Source: Orbaceae bacterium lpD04 (GTDB lineage Bacteria; Pseudomonadota; Gammaproteobacteria; Enterobacterales; Orbaceae). From it: a stretch of DNA of 64,000 nt. The stretch lies in contig CP133967.1 in assembly GCA_036251935.1 (NCBI GenBank), positions 2,055,488 through 2,119,487 of the forward strand, in the 5' to 3' direction. The position numbers and the translations under genes are program-made. Positions 1-12,800 of the stretch are shown here, piece by piece (the first letter of the stretch is position 1; each line of letters starts with the position of its first letter). The notes beneath the pieces were generated by a model, which worked only from the letters and a program-made list of their open reading frames with translations, ran no database searches and was not told where the DNA came from.

Positions 1-3000
1 TGTTTAATAATTTGATAATGGTCACAATCAATTTCGATAACGGTGAGCTGCACTTTTGCGGCAAGGTAACTGTCGATATTGTTACATGGATATTTAATAT
101 ACTGCTCCGATATACTTTGCTGCGCTTTAATTGCTTTAAACAATGTGACTTTAGTTGCGTTTAAAACGGAGGAAAGTGGTTGTACAGTGAGTAGATTATC
201 CACCGCGACAATATCTTCAACTTGCCGCTGTAAACTTGCTGGAATATTCAGCTCTTTCATCGCATGATTAAGGTCGATAAGGTGAATGTTCGCGGCTAAA
301 TCAGCTTGATTAAGTAACCATGTATCAAGTAAGTAGACGGTAATATTGTTATAGCCTTGCGCCTCTAAGTAACCGGCCATTTCAAGCGCAATATGCCCAC
401 CTAACGACCAACCGAGTAAACTAATCGGCTGATCTTTTACCCTTACTTGCTCAACATAATTAAGATAATACTTAGTTAATTGAGCCAAATTAGCGATTTT
501 ATCATCATGATAGAAGTTATAAGAGTCAACGCCATAACAGTGATAACGCTCACTTAATTTATTGGCTAACGATGCATATACATCACAGCCGCCAATACCA
601 GGATGGATCATAAACATCTGCGGCTTATTAACCGCTTTATTCAGCGGCACAATTGGATTAAACGACTGTTTTTGATCGGCAATTTTCGTTGCTAGCGCCT
701 TTATCGTCTCACTACTTAACACATCAACTAAACGCAATTTGATTTGGAAAGCTTCATTAATGCGGTTATTAAGCATCATAGCTAAAATACTATTGCCGCC
801 TAATTTAAAAAAGTTATCCATCATACTGATATTACTTGCTGTAATTTTTAAGGTAGCAGCAAAAATATCGCATAATGTCACTTCAATCGGATTTGAAGCT
901 GCAATATATTCAACGTTATCAGTTAGTTCTGGCTTAGGTAGTACTTTGCGATTAAGCTTACCATTTGACGTGATAGGTAAATCAGTTAAGTAGATAAAGG
1001 CCGTTGGGATCATATAGCTTGGTAACGTCTCTTTTAAATGGTTATGTAAAAGATGGCTATCAATTGGCTGCTGCGCAACGTAATAAGCAACTAAATATTT
1101 ACTCCCTGTTGCCTGCTCATAAGCAATAACAACGCTGTGATTAATATCAGGGTAAAGCGTTAATCTAGCATCAATTTCGCCCAGTTCAATACGAAAACCG
1201 CGAATTTTAACTTGGAAATCATTACGCCCTAAATATTGAATATTACCATCACCAAGGTAACGCACCACATCGCCCGTTTTGTAAATTCGTCCGTTATAGT
1301 TTTGCTGTTTTTCTTGCTCGCTTTGGAATGGGTTAGTAATAAATTTTTCAGCCGATAACACTGGGTTATTTAAATAACCGCGCCCGACGTTATCACCGCC
1401 AATATAAAGCTCGCCGAGTCCGCCAATTGGCACCGGCTGTAACCGCTCATTTAATACATAAGCTGAGGTGTTAGCAATTGGCTTACCGATTAACACTTGC
1501 TTAATATTAGGGTTATTACAATCATAATATAATACGTCAACCGTCGCCTCTGTTGGCCCATAAAGATTATGGATCTGACAATTTGGCATTAATTTTTGGC
1601 ACTGCTGAACTTCATATAAGTTCAGTGCTTCACCACTACAAAATAAATACTTCAATTTTTCTACTTTGCTTTGTAGCATCGGCTGTGCTTGTAAGGTTTC
1701 AACAAAAGCAACCAACATTGATGGTACAAAGTGTAGTACGGTGATTTGCTCAGCCTCAATTAGCTCGGCTAAATAAACATTATCTTTATAGCGCTCTGAA
1801 TGCGCAAAGACAATACATGCACCATACCAATTTGCCCAAAATAGTTCCCATACCGACACATCAAAAGTGTAGTTGGTTTTTTGTAAAATATGGTCTTGCT
1901 GAGTAATTGGGTATTCGTTATGCATCCAAATAATACGGTTAACTGCGCCTTGGTGCTCGAGCATTACCCCTTTTGGATTACCCGTCGTGCCACTGGTATA
2001 GATCACATAAGCAAGGTTATTTGGCTTGGCAAGTGGCACCGGATTAGTTTTAGGGTAACGATTTAAAAGACTTACCATATTATCTGCTTGTAAGTTGACG
2101 ACCACTTGCTGCTCACTAGCAAGCGTGCTAACTTTATTGTAGCTACTGCTTGTTGTTAAAATCGCTTTAGCTTTGGTGTCACCAATCATATAGCCAATAC
2201 GATCACTAGGTGCCTGTGGATCCATTGGCACATAAGCGCCGCCCGCTTTAATAATGGCTAAAATACTAATTAGCATATATTGCGATCTATCTAAACATAG
2301 CGCTACCAAATCATCGGGTTTGATGGCAAAGTTATCTCTCAAATAATGCGCAAGTTGATTGGCCTTTTCATTAAGCGCTTGGTATGTTAAGCGTTCATTT
2401 TCATAAATAAGCGCTAAGTTATTTGGCGTTCTTGTAACTTGCTCCTCAAATAATGCATGGATTGTAGTGTTTTTTGGATAATCACAACGCGTTTTATTCC
2501 ATTGATAGACAATTTTTTGATACGTGCTTTCATCTAAGAACGCCAAATTAGCAATAGTTTGTTGCTGATGATAAAGATCAGTAAATTGTGACAAAATATA
2601 ACGATACACTTGAATATAGTGATTAATCGTCTGTTCACTAAATAAACTGGTTGCATAGTTAAATGAGCCATGAATCGAATCAGCTGAATCATTGAGTAGC
2701 GTTGTAATATCAAACTTAGCAATTTTATATTGAGTATCTTGTGTTTGATATGGCGTAAAATAGGTTTTATCGCTTAACCCAATCGCTGAGCCAAATGATT
2801 GCACGCCAAACATAACTTGGAATATCGGATGGCGTGAGTGATCTTTTTCTATGCGCATTGCATCGACCAGTTTTTCAAATGGTAAGTCTTGGTATTTTTG
2901 CGCCTGAAAAATGCTCTCACTCGTTTGCTCTATAAACTGGGTTAGTGTCTCATCTCCCTTGATCAGTTTTCGAATCGCGAGCATATTAACAAAAAAGCCC

Positions 3001-3890
3001 ATCGTATTTTCGACGCCAGCATAGTGCCGACCTGCGATCGGCGTTCCAATTACAATATCATTTTGCTGACTAAATGCATGTAATGCTAGGTAATAACCAC
3101 TCAACAAAACGGAATATAAACTTACCCCGAGTTCGTTTGCAAGGCTACGTAAATTTGCACTTAGTTCTTTACCCAGTTCAAAATTAATATCAGCGCCAAT
3201 ATAATCAGTTTGTACTGGCCTAACATAATCGCTCGGTAAATTGAGCGGCTCGTAATGCTCTAACTGGTTTAGCCAATATTGCAATTGCGCTGATAACACC
3301 TCATCTTGCAAGTAATGCCGTTGCCATAAAGCAAAGTCTTTATATTGTAAAGTAATCTCCGGTAACGGCGCAGGGCTGCTTATCATCATATTTTCGCAAG
3401 CGTAAACCATCTCTTTGATTAGCAAATCAGTCGACCAACCATCAAAAGCAATATGGTGAATAACCATGCTGATATAATGATTATCAGCGAGTTGATAAAT
3501 ATTAATTGAGATAGGTAACTCTTTGTCTAACAAAAATATCTTATGAACATGGCGATAAATATGGCTATCTAATGCTGATTTATCGCTACAAACAATCTGC
3601 TCAATTGGTAATGGGTACTCATCGATATTAACGACTTGCTGGTAGCCAATACCATCACGATTAGTTTTGATGACCGTACGCAGTATTTCATGGCGAGTAA
3701 TAATTTGTTTTAAGGCATCAATAAAACGATGAATATCGATTTGCGAGGCAAGTTTAAATACCAACGGAATATTGTACGCATTACTTCCGCCCTCGTAGCT
3801 ATCAATAAACCACAATCGCTCTTGTGCAAATGATAATAACTGCTGCTCAGGACTCTCAATTTTTGGGATCACAAAATGTTGCTGGGTTTC
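1..3890 (-). other. NRPS module 4 (C-A-T-TE), serine predicted
   Basis: C4 is of the same type as C2. A4 has FDVSVWELF, VLHFVPSML, YLFCSGEA and NLYGPTEATVDV, giving the pocket code DVWHFSLVDK, which is the serine code known from EntF. T4 (LGGNSI) lies near base 800. The following thioesterase starts with FMIHPGIGG and has the nucleophile motif GWSLGG at about bases 400-418; its His-containing end may be outside the window. The A-T-TE order with serine resembles the end of EntF. Confidence 0.85.
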
Positions 3891-6800
3891 ACCGCTGGCT
3901 TCAATTAACTGGGCAATCGCCTTAGCAGTTCGTTTTGCAAAAATATCGCTAACATGAATTTTTTTATTAAACTGTTTAACAATCTTGTTTGACAATTTAA
4001 TCGCTAAAATACTATTGCCACCTAGGCGGAAAAAGTCATTTTTTATGCTAACATCGGTAACATCCATCGATAATAAATCTGCAAATGCCGCAACAATAAA
4101 TTGCTCAATATCATTACTTGGTGCAATGTAATCGTTTTCGATTAAGAGAGTTGGCGCGGGTAATAATTTACGATCCACTTTACCGTTAATATTAACGGGT
4201 AAAGCCGTTAAATGAATAAAGGTTGCAGGCACCATGTACTCAGGTAAAAACTGCGCTAAGTAACTAACTATTTGTTCATGTGCCGTAGGTTTATCGGCCA
4301 CATAATAAGCAGCTAAGTATTTATTGCCAGCGCTATTATTTAGCGCAAGGACTAATGCTTGACTGATACTTGGGTAAGCAACTAAACGAGACTCTATTTC
4401 ACCGAGTTCAATCCTAAAGCCGCGGATCTTAACTTGGGAATCATTACGACTGATATATTCAAGGTCACCGTTTTCTAGATAACGCACTAAATCGCCAGTT
4501 TTATATAAGCGTGCATTGTAATTTTTAGCCTGTTCAGCTGTCGTTTGGAACGGATTAGTAATAAACACCTTACTCGTTAATTCGGCATTATTGAGATAAC
4601 CACGCCCAACACCTTCACCACCAATATAAAGCTCACCAATTACACCTGTTGGTACTGGGCGTAAATAGTTATCAAGTACATAAAGGCTATAATTATTAAG
4701 TGCATGACCTAAATTGGTGCTCATATCATTTTTTTGATAAATATGCGCAGTTGCCCAAACGGTGGTTTCAGTCGGCCCATAAATATTGATTAACCGCGTT
4801 CCTTGCTCGAAATATCGATTAACTAATTCATTATTGGCAGCCTCGCCGCCAATACCTAAAATCGGTAGCGGTAATAGATCATTTTTATCTAATAATGCCG
4901 GCGTCATAAAAGTAAAATCGATATGCTGATCTTTTATATAAGATGCTAAGAAGCCAAAATCAAAACGTTGTTCTTCTGGCAAAATATAGACTGTATGACC
5001 ATTTAATAAAGCGCAGTAAACTTCTAATACATGTGCATCAAAAGCGTAGTTGGCATACCATAATACACGCTTTGCGTCATGGCTATTATAGCAAATAGGT
5101 AGAGATAGTGTTTCAAGCTGATTAATGGCAATATTAACTAAGCTATGATGCTCAATCATTGCCCCTTTTGGTTTCCCTGTCGTGCCGCTGGTATAAATAA
5201 TATAGGCTAAGTTATTAGCTTTTGTTGATGTGACAAGATTATGTTGGTCAAATTCGGCAACCGTCGCTAACAGCGAATTATCATCAATGGCGATAACTTG
5301 CACATGACCTGCGAATAACGCATTTAAAGATGCTTGATAATGGCGATGGCATAAGATCGCTTTTGCCTGACTATCTTTAACCATCAACTCGGTTCTTTCT
5401 ATCGGCACTTGTGGGCTTATAGGTACATAAGCAGCGCCTGCTTTCAGCGTTGCTAACATACTAATTAACATGTGCTCAGATTTATCTAAATATAAAGCAA
5501 TAAAATCATCAGGTTGTAAATCAAGATTAGCGCTTAAATAGTAAGCTAATTGGTTAGCTTGATTATTTAAAGCTTGATAAGTGAGCGCTACATCACGATA
5601 AACCGCGGCAACGGTATTTGGTGTGCGCTGGACTTGCTCTTCAAATATTTGCGTAAGTAGTTTGTCGTTAGCAAAAGGGAGCGTCTGCTCAGATTGCGCA
5701 ATTACTCGCTGCTGATACTCAACATCAGTTAATAATTTTACCTCTTTCACTAAAATAGTTGGATCGCAAATTAACTGTTCAATCGTTAACTTAATACCGG
5801 TTAATAAACGGGAAATTGTTTGTGCTTCAAACAGCTCACCGGCATATTTTAGTTTTAATTCTATTTGTTCTGAATTTTCAAAAGCGACTAAGCCAAGTGG
5901 GTAATCTAATTTTTCTTTACCCTCTTTAAAGACAAATTTTAACTCGTTTGTATCAAGTGCTGAAGTTGGGTAGTTTTCAAAAACAAATAATGAATTAAAT
6001 AACCTAACACCCGTATTTTGCAATTTAATTAAACTAGCATTAGCATGATTATTAACGTTATTAATATGCGATTGTAACTCTTTGACTTTATTAATCACGC
6101 TATCATCGGTGTGATTTAAAATCACAGGTAAGGTATTAATATATAGCCCGACCGATGTTTCAATACCATCAATCGGTAAGTTTCGGCCCGATACTGTCAT
6201 ACCAATAACAGTTGTATCACTGTTACCATATAGATTTAATTGTTGATGCCAGCAGTACTGCATTAATGCGTTAATAGTAAAATCATTTGCTTTGCACAAT
6301 TCTTTTAACTGCGTAGCACTTTGAGTATCAAAGCAAAGAATTAATTCTTGCGGATCTGAAACGTAACGATGATCAGCTAAATTAACATGACGCATGGCTG
6401 GTTTAACTAAACTTGTTAAGTTTTCAGGCTCAATGTCGTTCGGTAAGTAACTTTGCCAGAAATCCGCTGTTGCTTTCAAATTTTGCTGTAAAAAATGCTG
6501 AGCATTTAAGTAGCAATTATCATCAAATGTAACTAACGGCTCACTATTAGCTAGCGATAAATAATTTTGATGCACCGCTTTTAATAAAACTGGTACGCTC
6601 CAACCATCTAAAATCGCATGATGATTACTAAAAATACATTGATAATGGGTTTGATTAAGTTTAACTAAGTAGAGCCTAAACAACTGACCTTTCGCCAAAT
6701 CATAGCTTATTTGCTGATCTTGCTGGCTAATTTGGTCTATTTTCGTTAATTGTTGATCTTTCGAATCGTTGCTAAGATCAATAAACTGCCATGGAAAATC

Positions 6801-9800
6801 ACCTTTTTTATCAATAATTTGAACTAATTCCTCATCCCAATTGAAGCGTAAGCGCAATGATGGCAGTTGTGCTTGAGTGATTTGCCATGCTTGACGTAAT
6901 AAATCAACTTGCAGCGGATTATGGTATTCCCAAATCATCTGTACACGATATGCGCTATCAAGGTCACCTTGCGCAACCGCATGGTAGATAAACCCTTGTT
7001 GTAAACTGTTAGTTGGGCAAATGGCTTCGATTTCATCATTTGCTTGTAACTTACTAAGTAAACTCGGTGAAATAAGGTAATTAATATCACTACTCGTTAA
7101 GTAGCTACGTTCAGTTTTACTTAGTTCATCAATTAGCGCTTCAAGTTGCTGAGTATAAAGGGTTGAAAATACAGCCAATTGCTCAGGCAATAAATAACCT
7201 GCAATAGTAAATTGCAATTGTTCATCAATCACGCCGCCATTTAACGATAAAAAGTCAGTGTTATTATTGTTAGCCGACATCGCAATCCCCGCATTTTCAT
7301 GACTAAATGACCATAAAGCTTGCTGCTCGCTATTGAATTGACCTAAATAGTTAAAACTAATTGCCGGTAAAGGATGCTTAATATAGCCCATTAACTGGCC
7401 ATACCCCATCCCATTATTTGGGATCGCCCGTAGATTATCTTTAATGCAAACAAGATTATTTAATTTGCTCGGTAAATTGGCTACAAGTTTAACCGGGTAC
7501 ATACAGGTAAACCAGCCAACCGTATTGTTAATATCAATATCGTTAAATAAGGCTTCTCGTCCATGCCCTTCTAATAAAATATAATGCTCAGATTGCTTAA
7601 ACATAAGACTTAAGCTATGCGCTAAAGCGGTTAATAAAATATCATTAATATCAGTATGATAGACATCATTCACTTTGCGTAATAATAAATCAGTATGTGC
7701 TTTAGATAGCTGCATCTGCGTATTTGCTAGCGCCTTACTACGGCATTGGTTAATATGCTGCTGATAACCAGTAAAATCAGTTAAAACTTGATGCCAGTAT
7801 TCCCTTTCATCAATACCGGTTTGTTGATTTACTACTGGATAATTTTGCCCATTTTCTACCCATTGACGATAGCTAGTCACTTTATTACCAAGAATTTTAG
7901 CGACACCAACACTAGGATCTAAATTATCTTGCTGTAAGAAAAACTGATAAATCGTTTGTAAGTCTTGCATAATAATACGCCAGCTTACAGCATCAATATT
8001 TAAATGGTGAACCGCAACATGAATTCGGGCACTATTATCTTGATAGCCCTCTAAATAACCAAAATGATATAGCGGGCAATTATTAATATCAAAACGATTT
8101 TGCCAGGTCGTTAAGTGTGAACTGATGTCACTCTCACTCCAATTGTTAATATTGCAATGGTCAAAGGCAACGTCAGTTGGTGATGAATAATAACCTTTTG
8201 ATAAGCTTGGATAGCAGGCACGTAGCATGTCATGTTGCTCAACTAATTTCGCTAAGCTTAGTTTTAATAGTGCAATATTAAGTGGCGGCACTTTAATTAA
8301 AAAGGCTTGGTTCCAGTGCCCATAGTCAGGTAATTTTCCGCTTGCAACGTTACTAAAAAACCATTGCTGAATCGGCGCCAGCTCAATACTCCCATCTAAA
8401 ATACCTTGCTCCGTCTTAATAGAAATTTGTGATGCTTTTTGGTTATTAATCACATAATCACTTAAGGCTTTAATGGTTCGATAGTTGAAAATATCTTTAA
8501 TCGATAAGTAGTAATTAAGCGTTTGCCTAATTCGATTAGCTAATTGAATACTGCTAATACTATCACCGCCCAGCTTAAAGAAGTCATCGTCAATACTAAT
8601 CTCACTAGCATCTAAACGTAATATACTGGCAAAAGTTTGGCAAAACAGCTGCTCAGTATCATTAGTTGGCGCAACGTATATAGTACTATGATTAAGCTGT
8701 GGTAGCGGTAATGCCCTACGATCAACTTTACCATTAATATTAAGTGGTAACGCCGTTAAATGTACCAAAGCCGATGGCAGCATGTAATCGGGTAAAAACT
8801 GCTGTAAATAATCGAGAATATCTTGTGATAAAAGTGCGTTATCTGCAACGTAATAAGCAGCTAAAAATTTATTATTTGTGCCATGATCAAGTGCAACTAC
8901 TGTCGCTTGCTTAATTTGTGGGTGTAAAATTAAACGATTTTCAATTTCGCTTAGCTCGACCCTAAAACCACGGATTTTAATTTGCAGATCATTACGGCCA
9001 ATATATTCAATATTATCATCAGCGAGATAACGGACTAAATCCCCTGTTTTATAAAGCCTATCATTATAACCTTGCGCTTTTTCAGCCTCTGTTTGAAAAG
9101 GATTATTAATAAATACTTTCGCCGTTAGTTCGCGATTATTTAAATAACCGCGCCCAACGCCAGCCCCGCCAATATAAAGTTCACCAATAGCGCCAAAAGG
9201 AACCGGCCTTTGTAAATCATCTAAAACATAAAGCGAAGTATTACTAATAGGCCGGCCGATTGGCACACTATGTTCAAAAGGCTGAGAAGCTTGATTGGCT
9301 AAAAAGGTTGTAGCAAATGTCGTGGTTTCTGTTGGGCCATAAGCATTAAGAAATTTAACTTGCGGATAATGTTGTAAAAATTGATTAACGTGCACGGCAG
9401 AAAGCGCTTCGCCACCGGCAATAATATATTTTAATAAATCTAAGTTAGGTAACCTTGCATCAACTAAGGTATTGAAAAATGCAGTGGTCGCAAAAAAGTT
9501 AGTTATTTGCTTATCAGCAATCAACTGATTGAAATATTCCAGATTTAAAAACTTGTCTTTGGTTGCGATAACAATTGCGGCACCATTTAATAACGAACCA
9601 AAAATATCATAGATTGAGGCATCAAAATGGTAACCTGAAATGCTGAGCAATCGATCTTCTGGCGTAATTTTAACGAAGTGAGTATTAATAATTAAGCGAT
9701 TAATATTATGTAGCTCAATTAAGGTGCCTTTAGGTTTGCCTGTCGTGCCACTGGTGTAAATACAATAAGCTAAATCATCTGGTGTGGTTTGACTGACTAA

Positions 9801-12800
9801 ATTATCGCTCGAATAATCACTAAGTGAGCGGGTTAAATCACTGCTATCAACCGCAATAATTGGGGCATTTATCGCTAATTGTGTTAATTTTTCTAAATAA
9901 TGCGCTTGGGTTATAACCGTTTTAACATTTGCATCTTGCATAATATAGGTATTACGCTCTTGGGGTGCATCAGGATCCATTGGCACATAAGCGGCACCGG
10001 CTTTTAAAATTGCTAAAATACTAATAATTGATAATTCAGATCGATCAAGGTATAGGGCGATAAAATCATTAGCATTAATTTGGGCATGTTGCCTTAAATA
10101 ATGCGCTAACTGATTTACTCGGTGATTAAGCTCGAAATAGCTCAGCTCGGTTTGCTCAAAAATTACCGCGGTATTATTTGGTGTTGTTGAAACTTGCTGT
10201 TCAAATAGTTCGGTTACGGTGCGATCTTTTGCATAAGGCACATAAGTCTGATTTTTATCATAGATCAGCGTTTTTACCGCATCTGAATTTAAAAATGCAA
10301 CGTGCGCTAACGATTTTTGCTGCTGACAAATATCAACAAACTGACCTAGAATATTAAGATAAACGTTAATATATTGCTTGATAGTATTTTCGTTAAATAA
10401 GCTTGTCGCATAGTTAAATGAACCTTTTATTGTTTTTTGAGAATCATCAAGTAATGTTGTGATATCAAACTTTGCGGCCTCATAATGGGTTTGTTCGGTT
10501 TCATATAAGGTAATTAGGCGGTTTAATTCGTGATCGTCAACGTTAGCAAATGATTGTACGCCAAACATTACCTGAAAAATTGGGTGCCTTGAGGTATCTT
10601 TATCGATTTGAACCGCTTCGACAAGCTTTTCAAAGGGAATATCTTGATATTTTTGTGCATTAGCAACTAGCTCGCCAGTTTGCTTAATAAAATCAGCGAG
10701 TGGCGTTTTATGATCAAGTTGCCGTCTTAACACTAAATTATTGACAAAAAAGCCCATGGTATTTTCAATCCCAGGGTAATGTCTTCCTGCTGTTGGAGTA
10801 CCAACAACAATATCATTTTGATGACTAAAGCTATTTAATAGTAAATAATAACCACTCAATAATACCGTATATAAACTAACATTTAACTCGGTCGCTAATT
10901 GGCGCAGCGCTAAGCTAAGTGATTCATTTAGTTGGAATTGAATATCATGGCCTTGATAATCAATTTGTGATGGGCGAGTATAATCGGTTGGTAAATTTAA
11001 GATAGTATAATTTGCTAATAGTTGTTGCCAATAACTAAGCTGCTCATCTAGTACATCGCTTTGTAGGTATTGGCGCTGCCATAATGCAAAGTCTTTATAC
11101 TGCACATCAACAGCAAACAGCTCTTCAATTTCATTAATTTCACCAGCAAGTACTTGGTGATATTGCCAATAATAATGGAGAAGTTCTTTAATAAATAAAT
11201 CAGTTGACCAGCCATCAAACGCAATATGATGAATAATAATACTAATATAATGCTGCTCGCCAAGTTGATAGCACTTAATTGAAATAGCCGGCTCTTTATC
11301 TAATTTAAATAGATAATGAGTATGCTTATACAAGTAATTGTTGAGTTGCTGCTTTGACTTGCAAATAACATGCTCAATCACGATAGGCGATTTGCCTAAA
11401 TCGATAACTTGCTGATAACCTAGGCCATCTTCATTAGTTTTAATAATAGAATGTAATATTTCATGGCGTGAAATGATGCGTTGTAGTGCGAGCTCTAAGC
11501 CATTTAATTTTATGCCATCGGTAATTTTAAAAACTAAGGGAACGTTATACGCACTACTTTCGCCTTCATAACAATGAATAAACCACAGCCGCTCTTGTGC
11601 GTAAGATAATAATTGTTCTTCACAGTGATTCACTTTCGGCGCGGTAATAACTAAGACTTGCTCTAAATTATTATCGATAAACTGTGCGAGCTTTTGTACC
11701 GTTCGTTTAGCTAAAATATCGGCCACATGAATTTTTTTATTCAGTAATTTAGCTAACTTACTTGCAAGCTTAATAGCTAAAATACTATTTCCACCTAACT
11801 TAAAGAAATCATCGGTAACACTTATTTTATCAGCAGGATAAAGTAAAAATTCGGCATAAACATCAACTAATAACGATTCGGTTTGCGTACTTGGCGCGAT
11901 ATATTCACCTTGATGATTTAAGGTTGCAACGGGTAGCGCTTTACGATCAACTTTGCCATTAATATTAAGTGGAAAAACCGTTAAATGAACTAATGCTGAC
12001 GGTAACATGTAATCAGGTAGAAATTGCTGCAAGTAATCAATAATAACCTGTGAGGCGATAGCGGTATCTGCGACATAATACGCGGCTAAAAATTTATTAT
12101 TTGGGCTATGTTCTACCGCAATCACAATAGCTTGCTTAATATCCGGATGCAAAATTAAACGGTTTTCAATTTCGGTCAATTCAACCCTAAAGCCACGTAT
12201 TTTGATTTGAAAATCATTACGCCCGATATATTCAATATTATCATCAGCTAAATAACGGACTAAATCACCTGTTTTATAAAGTCTATCATTATAGCCTTCA
12301 GCTTTTTCAACATCAGTTTGAAATGGATTATTAATAAATGTTTTATTTGTTAGTTCTCGATTATTTAAATAACCGCGCCCAACACCTGCCCCACCAATAT
12401 AAAGCTCACCAATTACCCCTTTTGGTACTAACTGCTGCCGCTGATCTAAAATATAAAGTGAGGTATTATTTATTGGCTTACCAATTGGCACATTATGGGC
12501 AAATGGCTGATCTACTTGGTTAGTTAAAAAAGCAGTTGCAAATGTGGTAGTTTCAGTTGGGCCATATACATTAAGTAATTTAACTTGCGGATAGTTAGTT
12601 AAAAATTTATTAACATGCACTGCCGATAACGATTCGCCTCCGGTTAGGATATATTTTAACTTACCTAAATTGGGTAAATCGGCATCAACTAAACTATTGA
12701 AAAAAGCAGTAGTCACAAAAAAGTTAGAGACCTGATTATCGGCAATTAACTGATTAAAATAGCTAAGATTTAAAAATTTATCTTTGGTTGCAATAACCAC

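Noticed and set aside
12338-12523. Short plus-strand ORFs within 1-14810 (for example 79-267, 739-993, 1553-1744, 12338-12523)
   Set aside because: They lie opposite the NRPS frame, have no Shine-Dalgarno and resemble no protein. They are chance frames.
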